From Streptomonospora salina (GTDB taxonomy: Bacteria > Actinomycetota > Actinomycetes > Streptosporangiales > Streptosporangiaceae), in the NCBI RefSeq assembly GCF_014204715.1, contig NZ_JACHLY010000001.1, positions 4,424,501-4,488,500 on the forward strand: 64,000 nucleotides of DNA, written 5' to 3'. Positions within the stretch are counted from its first letter, which is position 1. Every line of letters starts with the position of its first letter. The position numbers and the translations under genes were made by a program. Below, one piece after another: positions 18,418-26,819 of this stretch. The notes below the pieces were generated by a model that had not been told where the DNA came from, ran no database searches, and saw only the letters and a list, made by a program, of their open reading frames with translations.

Positions 18418-18996
18418 TTGACCCCGACCGGCCGCCCCTGCCGCCTGGTCGTATGCCGCGGCTGCTGCTGCGGCACGGCCGAGAAGCGGCCCGGCGTGGA
18501 CCACGAGGGCCAGCTGGAGCGGCTCCGCAGCCTACGCGGCGGCGACGTCCCCGTGCACACCAGTACGTGTCTGGGGATCTGCTTCCAGGCCAACGTCGTG
18601 GTGGTGCAGCCCTCGTCCGCGGGGCGCGAACGGGGCGGACGCCCCGTCTGGCTCGGCGGCGTCACCGAGGACCGGCTGATCGACGATCTCGACGCCTGGA
18701 TCCGCGACGGCGGTCCCGGCGCCGCCCCGATGCCCGAGTCCCTGGCCCGGCGCGTCACGTCCGAGGACGCCGAGAAGCCCGAGGACGAGAAGAGCAAGAA
18801 GGATAAGAAGAAAAAGAAGGACAAGAAGGACCAGGCGGGCGAGGAGTCCGAGCAGGACAAGAAGCCCGGGAAAGACAAGAAGGACCAGAAGTCCACGCAC
18901 GACGGCAAGCAGAGCAAGCCGGGGAAGCACGGCAAGCCCGGAAAGCCGGGGAAGGCCGAGAAGGACGCGAAGGCGCAGAAGTACGGGAACGTGTGA
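18418..18996 (+). CDS. Thioredoxin-like [2Fe-2S] ferredoxin with lysine-rich tail
   Basis: 192 aa from TTG 18418, preceded by GGAGGAG and AGGA. The first ~115 residues are a thioredoxin-fold [2Fe-2S] ferredoxin: CRGCCCGTAEKRPG supplies the first cysteines and TSTCLGICFQANVVVVQP the others, as in COG3411 proteins. From about residue 118 the chain becomes a ~75-residue low-complexity tail dominated by Lys, Asp, Glu and Gly (KSKKDKKKKKDKKDQ, then KPGKHGKPGKPGK). The tail is unusual for this family and could bind nucleic acid, membrane or another acidic partner; that is inference. Confidence 0.8.
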   Translation: MTPTGRPCRLVVCRGCCCGTAEKRPGVDHEGQLERLRSLRGGDVPVHTSTCLGICFQANVVVVQPSSAGRERGGRPVWLGGVTEDRLIDDLDAWIRDGGPGAAPMPESLARRVTSEDAEKPEDEKSKKDKKKKKDKKDQAGEESEQDKKPGKDKKDQKSTHDGKQSKPGKHGKPGKPGKAEKDAKAQKYGNV

Positions 18997-19171
18997 CATC
19001 GGCGCCGCCGGCGTCCGGCATGGGACGCGGACGCGACCGCCCGGCACCGCGCCCGGACCGCGATAGCGCGGGGGCGCCCGCATCGCCGCCCCCGCGCCCC
19101 GTCGCGTCGCCGGGCGTGCCGGCCGGCCCCGCCTGCGGGCGGGCGTCCGGTTCCCCGGATCGGCTACGTGG

Positions 19172-20812
19172 TCACTCGGCGGCCGGGGCCGTGGCCGGCT
19201 TCGGGCTATCCCCCGCGCCGCCGTCCTCGGCTCCCGTGCGCGCGCCGACCGTTGTCGCCAGCGGCTTCTCCCGGATGAAGAACGCCAGCACGAAGCCGGC
19301 CAGCACGATCGGCACACCGTAGAGGAAGATCGGCGGCAGCGCGTCGGCGAAGGCGTGCACGATGAACTGCTGGGCCTGGTCGGGCATGCGGTCCAGCATG
19401 TCCGGCGTCAGTGAGCTCAGCCCTGCCTCGCCGCCCCGGACCTGCAGCTGCTGCCCGGCGCCGGCGGGCAGTTCGGCCACCTCGCCGTTGAGCCGGTTGA
19501 CGAAGATCGAGCCGAACACCGCGATGCCGAACGACGCACCGATCTGGCGGAAGTAGTTGGTGGCCGAGGTGGCCGTGCCCAGGTACCGCTGCGGTGCCGA
19601 ATTCTGCACGATCAGCACCAGGTTCTGCATCACCATGCCTACGCCCAGGCCCAGCACCAGCATGGCCGCCGAGTTGTACAGGTAGGAGGTGTCGGCGTCC
19701 ATCCGCGAGAGCAGCGTCAGGCCGCCCATGATGACCGCGGTTCCGACGATCGGCCAGATCTTGTAGCGCCCGGTCCGGCTGATGAGCCGGCCGGTGGTGA
19801 TGGTGGCCGTGAGCATGCCCGCGACCATCGGGAGCATCCGCAGGCCCGACTCGGTGGCGCTGGCTCCGTTGACCATCTGCAGGAACGTCGGCAGGTAGGA
19901 CACCGTGGAGAACATCGCGATGCCCACGGTGATGCCGACCAGCGAGGTCAGTACGAACTCGCGGTCCTTGAACAGGCCCAGCGGGATGATGGGCTCGGCG
20001 GCGTGGCGCTCGGCGAGGACGAACAGCGCGGCGGCGACGACGGCGCCGGCTCCCAGCCCGAGGATGACGCCGCTGGACCAGTCGTAGTCGGTGCCGCCCC
20101 AGCTGGTCACCAGCACCATGCACACGCTGGCCGTCGCCAGCAGCAGCGTGCCCGCGTAGTCCAGCTTGGGCCGCGGCCCCGACGGCCGGGGCAGCTGCAG
20201 CACGATGCTGGTGAGCAGCAGCGCCGCCGCGCCCAGGGGCAGGTTGATGTAGAAGATCCAACGCCAGGAGAGGTGGTCGGTGAAAAGCCCTCCCAGCAGC
20301 GGGCCCGCCACCGACGCCAGCCCGAACACACCGCCGATGAAGCCCATGTAGCGGCCGCGGTCGCGGGCGGAGACGACGTCGGCGATGATGGCCTGCGCGC
20401 TGATCATCAGCCCGCCGCCGCCGATGCCCTGCAGGGCGCGGAAGAGGATGAGCTGGGTCATGTCCTGGGCGATCCCGCACAGCACCGAGCCCAGCAGGAA
20501 GACGAGGATGGCGAACTGGAACACGACCTTGCGGCCGAAGATGTCGCCCGCTTTGCCGTAGATCGGCATGCCGACGGTCGCCGCCAGCATGTAGGCCGTG
20601 ACCACCCAGGAGAGGTGCTCCAGCCCGTTGAGCTCGCCGACGATGGTCGGTAACGCCGTCGAGACGATGGTCTGGTCGAGGGCGCCGAGCAGCATCGTCA
20701 GCATCACCCCGGCGAAGACCCACAGCACCTTGCGCCGCGGCAGCGGTCCCCCCTCGTCCTCCTGGTCGGGCGGTGGATCCGGCGGCGGCTGCTTCCCCCG
20801 GGTCGATGTCAT
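19172..20812 (-). CDS. DHA2-family MFS drug transporter (14-helix, EmrB/QacA type)
   Basis: 546 aa. Multidrug/proton antiporter of the plasma membrane. Motifs: ALDQTIVSTALPTIVGEL in helix 1 (the D-x-T-I-V-N/S-x-A-L-P DHA2 signature), PIYGKAGDIFGRKVVFQ (motif A), GGVFGLASVAGPLLGGLFTD (motif C), and about 14 hydrophobic segments. The C-terminus ends with an acidic Ala-rich tail. It follows the TetR gene by 96 bp on the same strand, so the regulator very likely controls it; substrate unknown. Confidence 0.93.
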   Translation of the reverse strand: MTSTRGKQPPPDPPPDQEDEGGPLPRRKVLWVFAGVMLTMLLGALDQTIVSTALPTIVGELNGLEHLSWVVTAYMLAATVGMPIYGKAGDIFGRKVVFQFAILVFLLGSVLCGIAQDMTQLILFRALQGIGGGGLMISAQAIIADVVSARDRGRYMGFIGGVFGLASVAGPLLGGLFTDHLSWRWIFYINLPLGAAALLLTSIVLQLPRPSGPRPKLDYAGTLLLATASVCMVLVTSWGGTDYDWSSGVILGLGAGAVVAAALFVLAERHAAEPIIPLGLFKDREFVLTSLVGITVGIAMFSTVSYLPTFLQMVNGASATESGLRMLPMVAGMLTATITTGRLISRTGRYKIWPIVGTAVIMGGLTLLSRMDADTSYLYNSAAMLVLGLGVGMVMQNLVLIVQNSAPQRYLGTATSATNYFRQIGASFGIAVFGSIFVNRLNGEVAELPAGAGQQLQVRGGEAGLSSLTPDMLDRMPDQAQQFIVHAFADALPPIFLYGVPIVLAGFVLAFFIREKPLATTVGARTGAEDGGAGDSPKPATAPAAE

Positions 20813-20908
20813 GGGCGGATACTCGCTTCCCCTGGTCGTGTGCCGCCGGTACCCCCGTCCGGAAACGGGAGGGGCCGGCGGCCCGATGCGTGTGCGCCGG
20901 CGCCGGTT

Positions 20909-21550
20909 CTAGGCGGCCGGGTGGAAGGTGCGCCGGAGCGCGTCGAAGGCTTGGTCGAACAGCATGCGGAGCTCGGCCGTGTCGTCGCGGGAGCCCGCGG
21001 AACCGTCGTCGCCGGAGTGGGTGTACAGGCGGCGCATGGAGAACCGCATGGCCGTGATCCCCAGCGACGCGACGATCTGGGGGCGGATGTCGTCGGGGTC
21101 CTCACCCAGGCGCTCGGCCACGCTGTCCCCGACGTAGCGCTCTATCCCGGCGAAGGTGGCCATGATCCGCGGCGTGAGCTGCGGTTCCTGCTGGACGAGC
21201 CGTTTGCGTTCGCGGATGTCGGCCAGCCGCTGGCTCGGGGCCTCGTCGTCGGAGCCGGGGCCGGCCAGCGGCGAGAGCAGGAACACTTTGAGGTCGTCCA
21301 GGAGGTCGCCGGTGGGTCCTTGGGCGACGAAGACCTCGCGGGCCTCCTGGTCGGGGCGCGGCGGCCCGTCGCCGACGATCGCCTCGTCCTTGCTCGAAAA
21401 GTAGTTGAAGAACGTGCGCTTGGATACGTCGGCCGCTGTGGTGATGTCGTCGACGGTCACGTTCTCCGATCCGTGCTCCACCGCCAGCCGGACGGCCGCC
21501 CGCTGCAGAGTGCGCCGAGTGGCCGCTTTCTTGCGCTCACGCAGACCCAT
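20909..21550 (-). CDS. TetR-family transcriptional regulator
   Basis: 213 aa. An N-terminal TetR DNA-binding domain is visible: MGLRERKKAATRRTLQRAAV, then VTVDDITTAADVSKRTFFNY with the recognition helix. The C-terminal ligand domain is not diagnostic. It sits upstream of the DHA2 exporter on the same strand, the usual arrangement for a drug-responsive repressor of the efflux gene. The 245 bp upstream (21551-21795) should contain the promoter, including a relatively AT-rich stretch around 21600-21650; I saw no clear palindrome. Confidence 0.9.
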   Translation of the reverse strand: MGLRERKKAATRRTLQRAAVRLAVEHGSENVTVDDITTAADVSKRTFFNYFSSKDEAIVGDGPPRPDQEAREVFVAQGPTGDLLDDLKVFLLSPLAGPGSDDEAPSQRLADIRERKRLVQQEPQLTPRIMATFAGIERYVGDSVAERLGEDPDDIRPQIVASLGITAMRFSMRRLYTHSGDDGSAGSRDDTAELRMLFDQAFDALRRTFHPAA

Positions 21551-21795
21551 CGGTCACCCCAGTGCATGTGTCGTGTCTGCCCCGTATGTCTCCATCAATG
21601 ATTGCACTCGATGCAAAAATGCGCAAAGTGAATTTATGCGTGACGTGTATCTCTCCGGCCGCGGGGAGGGCCGGCACATAGGCCCCGGCGCTGCGCCGCC
21701 ACCGGGAGCCCGACGCCCCCCGAGGACCGGTGGCGGCCGCCACCGGGTCCCCGGCGGCCTCGGGCGCTGAGACGCGGCCGGCACCGGCGCGAGCG

Positions 21796-23709
21796 TCACC
21801 GGCGCGAGGAGGCGGCGGGCGCCCCCGGGGCGTCCTTCTCCTGCGCGGCGAACTGCGTGCGGTACAGCGCCGTGTACAGACCGCCCTCGCGCAGCAGATC
21901 CTCGTGGGTGCCGCGCTCCAGGATGCGGCCGTCCTCCAGCACCAGGATCTGGTCGGCCTCGCGCACCGTCGCCAAGCGGTGCGCGATCACCAGCGACGTG
22001 CGCCCGGCCAGCGCCGTCTGCAGCGCCTCCTGCACCGCCGCCTCCGACTCCGAGTCCAGGTGTGCGGTCGCCTCGTCCAGCACCACGACCGCGGGCTCCT
22101 TCAGCAGCAGCCGCGCGATCGCCAGGCGCTGCTTCTCGCCGCCCGAAAGGCGGTACCCGCGGTCGCCGACCATCGTCTCCAGACCGTCGGGAAGGTCGGC
22201 CAGCAGATCCGACAGCTGGGCGGCCCGCAGAGCCTCCAGCAGTTCGTCGTCGCCGGCGCCGGGGCGGGCGTAGCGCAGGTTGTTGGCGACGGTGTCGTGG
22301 AACAGCTGCGGGTCCTGCGTGACCACGCCCACCGTGCCGCGCACCGACCGGTCGGTGGCGTCACGCAGGTCCACGCCGCCGATGCGCACCGCGCCCTGCA
22401 GCGGGTCGTACAGCCGCGAGACGAGGTGGGTCATCGTCGTCTTGCCCGCCCCCGAAGGGCCCACCAGGGCGACGAGCTGACCGGGCTCGGCGGTGAAGGA
22501 CACGTCGCTGAGCACCTGGGTGTCGCCGGCGCTCTCGGCCTGGGGCGTCAGCTCCAGCGACGCCAGCGAGGACTCGTCGGCGGTGGGGTAGCGGAAGGAG
22601 ACCCCGTCCATCTCCACCGACAGCGGCCCGTCGGGTACGTCTCGCGCGTCGGGCTTCTCCTGGATCATCGGCGTGAGGTCGAGCACCTCGAACACCCGGT
22701 CGAAGCTGACCAGCGCCGTCATGATCTCCACGTGCACGTTCGACAGCGCCGTGACGGGCGCGTACAACCGCGTGAGCAGTGTCGTCATGGCTACGAGCGT
22801 GCCGAGCTCGAACGCGCCGCCGATGACCAGGGTGCCGCCGACACCGTAGACGACCGCCGTGGCCAGCGAGGTGATCAACCCGATGAGGGTGAACAGCAGA
22901 CCGCCGTAGACCGCCTGGGAGATCCCGACGTCGCGGACGCGGGCGGCCCGCTCGGAGAACTGATCGGCCTCCTCCTCGGGGCGGCCGTACAGCTTGACCA
23001 GCATCGCGCCGCCGACGTTGAACCGCTCGGTCATCAGCGAGCTCATCTCGGCGTTCAAGTCCATCCCGTCGCGGGAGATCCCGGCGACTTTGCGGCCGAT
23101 GAACTTCGCCGGAAGCAGGAACAGCGGAACCAGCAGGAGCGCGATCAGCGTGATCTGCCACGACAGCAGCGCCATGGTCGTGACCACCGCCACCGTGCTG
23201 ATCAGGTTGGACACGACCGACTGCAGGACCGACGTGATCGCCCGCTGGGCGCCCACGACGTCGGTGTTGAGCCGGCTGATCAGGGACCCGGTCTGAGTGC
23301 GGGTGAAAAACGCCAGCGGCATGCGCTGCACATGCCGGAAGACCTGTGTACGCAGCAGGTAGATGACGCCCTCGCCGATGCGTGAGGACAGCCAGCGGCT
23401 CGTCAGGCCCAGCGCCGCCTCGAACACCGCCAGCAGCGCCACCGCAGCGGCCAGACCGGCCACCAGATCGGGGGCGTCCTGGCCCACACCCCGATCGATG
23501 ATGGCCTTGAGCAGCAGCGGGTTGGCCACCACGATGCCGGAGCTGACCGAGGTCGCCAGCACGAAGAACACGATCGAGCGCCAGTGCGGCTTCGCGTAGC
23601 CGACGATGCGCCCGAGCGTGCCACGAGGCAACCGGCTGCGTGCGGCGCTGCCGTCGTTGACCAGCGACCGGTAAATGGGGGGCCCGCCGGGCCCGCCGCC
23701 CATCATCAT
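21796..23709 (-). CDS. ABC exporter, fused membrane and ATPase domains
   Basis: 637 aa half-transporter of the MsbA/MdlB class that would work as a dimer. A six-helix membrane domain spans about residues 38-330 (SIVFFVLATSVSSGIVVANP, LISTVAVVTTMALLSWQ). The ATPase domain contains VALVGPSGAGKTT (Walker A), YRLSGGEKQRLAIARLLL (signature), AVVVLDEATAHLDSES (Walker B) and VIAHRLATVREAD (H-loop). A Gly/Pro-rich start MMMGGGPGGPP precedes it. Substrate is unknown. It is 86 bp short of the flanking tetR promoter region and apparently monocistronic. Confidence 0.92.
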   Translation of the reverse strand: MMMGGGPGGPPIYRSLVNDGSAARSRLPRGTLGRIVGYAKPHWRSIVFFVLATSVSSGIVVANPLLLKAIIDRGVGQDAPDLVAGLAAAVALLAVFEAALGLTSRWLSSRIGEGVIYLLRTQVFRHVQRMPLAFFTRTQTGSLISRLNTDVVGAQRAITSVLQSVVSNLISTVAVVTTMALLSWQITLIALLLVPLFLLPAKFIGRKVAGISRDGMDLNAEMSSLMTERFNVGGAMLVKLYGRPEEEADQFSERAARVRDVGISQAVYGGLLFTLIGLITSLATAVVYGVGGTLVIGGAFELGTLVAMTTLLTRLYAPVTALSNVHVEIMTALVSFDRVFEVLDLTPMIQEKPDARDVPDGPLSVEMDGVSFRYPTADESSLASLELTPQAESAGDTQVLSDVSFTAEPGQLVALVGPSGAGKTTMTHLVSRLYDPLQGAVRIGGVDLRDATDRSVRGTVGVVTQDPQLFHDTVANNLRYARPGAGDDELLEALRAAQLSDLLADLPDGLETMVGDRGYRLSGGEKQRLAIARLLLKEPAVVVLDEATAHLDSESEAAVQEALQTALAGRTSLVIAHRLATVREADQILVLEDGRILERGTHEDLLREGGLYTALYRTQFAAQEKDAPGAPAASSRR

Positions 23710-23915
23710 CGGCTACCCCGTTCCAATCCGTCCGAGTCGAACACGCCCGCGCTCCGGCCGGCGGGCGGGTTCGTACGGACGCGTCAACACCGCTGATACA
23801 TGCCTGCTTCCCGCCTGCTCCGATCCGAAGCGGCGGCGCCGGGAGGCTACCGGGCCGGTGCCCGACGGGCTGGCAGCGGCCCGGGGGAGGGCGCCGCCGG
23901 GTCCGCCTCCGCCGG

Positions 23916-24419
23916 TCAGAGCGAGTTGGTCAGGCGGTCGAGCGCGGCGCTGGTCGAACGGCCCCGGGTCATGGGCATCTCCCATGCCTCGGCCCCCAGC
24001 GTGTGGGCGCCGCGCCGCTTGGCCTCGGTGTGCGGATCGCCGTCGGTGAAGGCCAGCGCCGCGATGCCCAGCGGCCGCAGCAGGTCGGCGTAGGCCGCCC
24101 AGCCGGTGACATCGCCGGGACCGGCGATGACGAACACGCCGTCGACGCAGCGCAGAGCGGCGAGCATCTCCGCGCGCTCGTCCTCGGGGTTGACGGGTCG
24201 GGTCGGGCCCTTCCACCCGCGCACGCGCTCGTCGGACTCGACACCCACCACTACGGGCAGGTCCGGACGCCGGTCGCGCACATCCGCGAGGAAGCGCACG
24301 TGGCCCACGTGCAGTACGTCGAAGGCGCCGGTGACCACGACGGGTGCGCTCGCGGATTCCGGCCGTACGAGCCAGCGCAGGGTCAGGTCCGACACCTGCA
24401 GCGGATCAGGATTGGTCAT
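23916..24419 (-). CDS. Cytidylyltransferase-like nucleotidyltransferase
   Basis: 167 aa. The HxGH nucleotidyltransferase fold is clear: VVVTGAFDVLHVGHVRFL supplies HVGH, and SDERVRGWKGPTRPVNPEDE resembles the RF/ISTT-type second motif of glycerol-3-phosphate cytidylyltransferase and HldE/RfaE relatives. It probably transfers a nucleotide to a sugar or polyol phosphate; the exact substrate is unknown. It is transcribed away from the 386-bp gap at 24420-24805. Confidence 0.8.
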   Translation of the reverse strand: MTNPDPLQVSDLTLRWLVRPESASAPVVVTGAFDVLHVGHVRFLADVRDRRPDLPVVVGVESDERVRGWKGPTRPVNPEDERAEMLAALRCVDGVFVIAGPGDVTGWAAYADLLRPLGIAALAFTDGDPHTEAKRRGAHTLGAEAWEMPMTRGRSTSAALDRLTNSL

Positions 24420-24805
24420 GGCTCACCTTCACAGCCGGCACACCTGCCTCGGTCGGCTACCCATCCGGCTCCGCCCGCACAGACACCATATCCGCGCGAC
24501 GCGGCGCTCCGATCGACCGGCGGGGCCGCCTTCGGCCGCGGGCGAGGACACCGGGCCGTCCCGGCCGGAACCGTCGTCACTGGCGCAGCGGCGGTCGAGA
24601 CCGCCGCCCCGGCTGCTTCTGCTCTCCGGTGTCGCCGGGTTCGTCGCGGTCGCGCCGCGCGAAGGGAATCGGGCGGTCAGTGCTTCGGCTCCGACGGCGG
24701 AGCCGAAGCCGGTGTAGTGGATCCGGCGGCCCCGCGGCCGCCGCGACGTGCCGGGGACGGATCCGCCGGCGTTCCTGCCGGGCTCGGCCGGGAGACCGAG
24801 CGGCA
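24420..24805. other. 386-bp intergenic region without a recognisable gene
   Basis: It holds the upstream region of the nucleotidyltransferase gene and a strong 12-bp hairpin at 24682-24709. I see no convincing coding frame. It marks the approximate transition from chromosomal backbone to accessory DNA, but no tRNA-Gly 3'-end repeat could be found here. Confidence 0.4.
24682..24709 (-). terminator. 12-bp hairpin after the membrane-protein gene
   Basis: Perfect 12-bp arms at 24682-24693 and 24698-24709 with loop ACGG, about 97 nt past the stop of the minus-strand gene at 24806. No T-run. Confidence 0.5.
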
Positions 24806-25411
24806 TCAGTTCAGCCATTCGGCGTGCGGGGCCCCTCCGAGGAGATCCGCGAGTCGCCGGTAGCGTCGGCGTGCTCCCCGGACGCCGGTCAGGCACCTGA
24901 TTGCGAACGCCAGGCACACGACGCAGCCGGCCCCGCCCATGGTCGCTCCCAGGTGCTCACCCTGGCCGATGAGGAAGTACGTTGCCACCCCCTCGAACAT
25001 AGCGAGCGCAAGAACGCCCAGCCCCCACCCAGGGCCGAACGGCTCGGTGGGAATCAGCAGCAGGGAAGCGGCTTCGTTGGCCCGGGGGTCGCGGCTGGGC
25101 TTTCCCTCCTTCAGCGCCCGCCCCGCAGTGCGGATGACCGAGGTGTAGACAGGGCGCTCCACGCCGGCGCCCTGCCGCCACATGAAGACGGTGATGTAGG
25201 CGAAAGACCCGCACATGAGCGCGAGAGTCGCGGCACCTGCCGATGAATCCCAGAGTGCCTGCGCGGCCGATGCGTGCGCCGTCTTCTCGTCTGCTCCGTG
25301 ACTCAGTACAGCGAGGGGCGCGAACACGAGGACAGCCACACCTGCGCTTGTCAGGAGCGGGTTGGCGCAGCAGAACAAGGCGAATCGCGCGCGGCGGAAG
25401 TGAGGGGACAC
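24806..25411 (-). CDS. Hypothetical multi-spanning membrane protein
   Basis: 201 aa from GTG 25411, chosen because GGTGGAGG lies 5 nt upstream; the frame is open to 25498. Hydrophobic helices are seen at about residues 12-35 (ANPLLTSAGVAVLVFAPLAV), 55-75 (AATLALMCGSFAYITVF), 120-145 (GWGLGVLALAMFEGVATYFL) and 150-170 (GAGCVVCLAFAIRCL), with an Arg-rich C-terminal tail. I do not recognise the family. It may be the first gene outside the mobile element or its last cargo gene. Confidence 0.65.
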   Translation of the reverse strand: MSPHFRRARFALFCCANPLLTSAGVAVLVFAPLAVLSHGADEKTAHASAAQALWDSSAGAATLALMCGSFAYITVFMWRQGAGVERPVYTSVIRTAGRALKEGKPSRDPRANEAASLLLIPTEPFGPGWGLGVLALAMFEGVATYFLIGQGEHLGATMGGAGCVVCLAFAIRCLTGVRGARRRYRRLADLLGGAPHAEWLN

Positions 25412-25550
25412 AGGAACCTCCACCAGGCTGAGGGGATGAACCAACCGTAGCGGCGCGGTCGGCCGACCCTGCGCGTGCATCTCCCGCCGGGAAACCATCG
25501 AGGGGCGGAGTGGATACTCGGCAACCGCAGCGAGTGGTCACCACGGCCCC

Positions 25551-25624
25551 GGTCCGAGGTGCTCGATCGCGCTGGAGCCAGGCCGTGAGACAGGCAGAGT
25601 CGCGCGATCGAGTGCCTCGGGACC
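25551..25624. repeat. Imperfect inverted repeat A in the hairpin block
   Basis: Arms 25551-25572 and 25602-25624 pair over about 22 bp, with one bulge and two mismatches; the core GATCGAG / CTCGATC with flanking GCGC is perfect. Loop about 29 nt. Confidence 0.6.
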
Positions 25625-25756
25625 GAGAACGCCGGAAACCCGAGTGCGGACGCTCAGAGCCGACTGTGGCGCGTCGCAGACCGACCGCCGAGCGACGGCG
25701 CGTCCCGAAGCGGCTGGATCGGCGACAGCCGACAGCAACCGAAGTCTGCCCGGCGC

Positions 25757-25809
25757 CCGGGTGGGTGCTGGAGACCGGGCGGCAGCCCGCAGCTCCAGCA
25801 CCCACCCGG
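25757..25809. repeat. Perfect 17-bp inverted repeat B with nested hairpin
   Basis: Arms 25757-25773 and 25793-25809 are perfectly complementary over 17 bp. The 19-nt loop itself contains CGGGC (25776-25780) paired with GCCCG (25785-25789). It lies about 80 bp past the kwaB stop and could terminate kwaB, but it has no T-run and belongs to a run of structures. Confidence 0.7.
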
Positions 25810-25820
25810 AAGCCGGCCAA

Positions 25821-25839
25821 GACGGCGCGAAGCGCCGTC
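25821..25839. repeat. 8-bp hairpin C with GAA loop
   Basis: GACGGCGC (25821-25828) and GCGCCGTC (25832-25839) around GAA. It follows repeat B by 11 bp and lies about 50 bp past the kwaB stop on the minus strand, so it may be the actual kwaB terminator. Confidence 0.5.
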
Positions 25840-25887
25840 GCCTTGATCCCATACAGCCCAATTCGGCAAGATGTGGAGGGAGATATT

Positions 25888-26772
25888 CTAGGACCGGCGT
25901 GCTTTGCGGCTAGCAGCGTACTGCTCTCCCGAAAAATCGCCCGTAAAAAGATCCTCATTTAAAAACTGGAGAACCTCATTTTGAGTTTCTTTTGTTATGG
26001 AGAGCGATCCGTTAGGCATCAGTCGGTCAGGGTCGAGATCGTGAGCCAGCATCCTCTCTCTGAGCGACTCCGGTGTCATGCTTTCCAAATGCTGTTTGGC
26101 TAGGATGCTCGTGACTTTGCGGCGGAGAGTGCTATTAGATCGGATGCGCTCTGAAAAAGATTCAATATCAGAATCTGCAATGGGAACGAACGTGGCGAGT
26201 TTGGAAACCCATTCATCGGTTTTTGCGAGAACCACGTCCGTGTCTTTGAAAAGGCGTTCAAAATTAGCCTGATTGAACGTCCATACTTTTTCGCTTGTTA
26301 TTACGACATCCCAGTATGAATCGAACTGAAATACGGGGCTCCGAACGCGCTTCAAGGAGTTTTCCAGGATTCCTACCAATTTTCCTGATAGCCTGATAGG
26401 GTTTCTGGCGCGCATGAAGATACTTCGATTCCTCGGATCGTTTCCGATTAGCAGAGCATAAAATGCAATATTCTTCTTTTCTACTTCTGTTGGGTTTGCA
26501 TCGGAAAGAGAGGATCCTTTTCGTAGGATTTTCATCACTTCCGTGTCTTGAAGCTCTTCGTGATTCAATGTCAAGTACTTCGATTCGCCCTGTTCGTCAT
26601 CGGGGTCATAAGCCTTGCCGGCTCCGGTGTCAATGATTTGAACACTCTTTTCGGCAGAGCGCCGCAATGCATCTTCGAAGTCGCTGCCAAATTGGATGGT
26701 GCGGCCGTGTACATGTTTCGGAGTGCGCCATGCAACGATGAGCGTAGCGTCACCCGAAGTATCAATCGTCAT
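25888..26772 (-). CDS. kwaB: KwaB-like DUF4868 protein of a Kiwa anti-phage system
   Basis: 294 aa. The pattern fits DUF4868/KwaB: an alpha/beta N-terminal half with ALLIGNDPRNRSIFMRARNP, a central FQFDSYWDVVITSEKVWTFN followed by QANFERLFKDTD, and the family-like end VLQFLNEDLFTGDFSGEQYA followed by a basic SRKARR tail. In the known system KwaB is the cytoplasmic effector that works with KwaA and acts on phage DNA. Base composition is far more AT-rich than the surrounding chromosome, with many AT-ending codons, indicating recent transfer. It follows kwaA by 47 bp on the same strand. The call rests on remembered family pattern, not a search. Confidence 0.72.
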   Translation of the reverse strand: MTIDTSGDATLIVAWRTPKHVHGRTIQFGSDFEDALRRSAEKSVQIIDTGAGKAYDPDDEQGESKYLTLNHEELQDTEVMKILRKGSSLSDANPTEVEKKNIAFYALLIGNDPRNRSIFMRARNPIRLSGKLVGILENSLKRVRSPVFQFDSYWDVVITSEKVWTFNQANFERLFKDTDVVLAKTDEWVSKLATFVPIADSDIESFSERIRSNSTLRRKVTSILAKQHLESMTPESLRERMLAHDLDPDRLMPNGSLSITKETQNEVLQFLNEDLFTGDFSGEQYAASRKARRS

Positions 26773-26819
26773 AGCTTAACTCGTTCTCAATGGATAGGTA
26801 GTATTTATGGTGACATTAT

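Larger units (their letters stand above)
25412..25887. other. 476-bp hairpin-rich region, probably non-coding
   Basis: Lies between the stop of kwaB and the start of the membrane-protein gene. It is GC-rich again, unlike kwaB, and carries three strong inverted repeats (entered separately) in under 300 bp. Both strands stay open in several frames, but the translations are Arg/Ala/Pro-rich and their start sites lack ribosome binding sites. It could be a structured RNA, an origin or an end-proximal segment of the mobile element. Confidence 0.45.

Noticed and set aside
23730-23780. Left attachment site of the AICE near GAGTCGAACACGCCCGC
   Set aside because: The resemblance to the tRNA-Gly 3' half is short and broken by mismatches and an insertion; it also lies between two backbone genes.
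25499-25887. Retron or other reverse-transcriptase-linked structured RNA in the hairpin block
   Set aside because: No reverse transcriptase gene is present anywhere in the window; structure alone does not support it.
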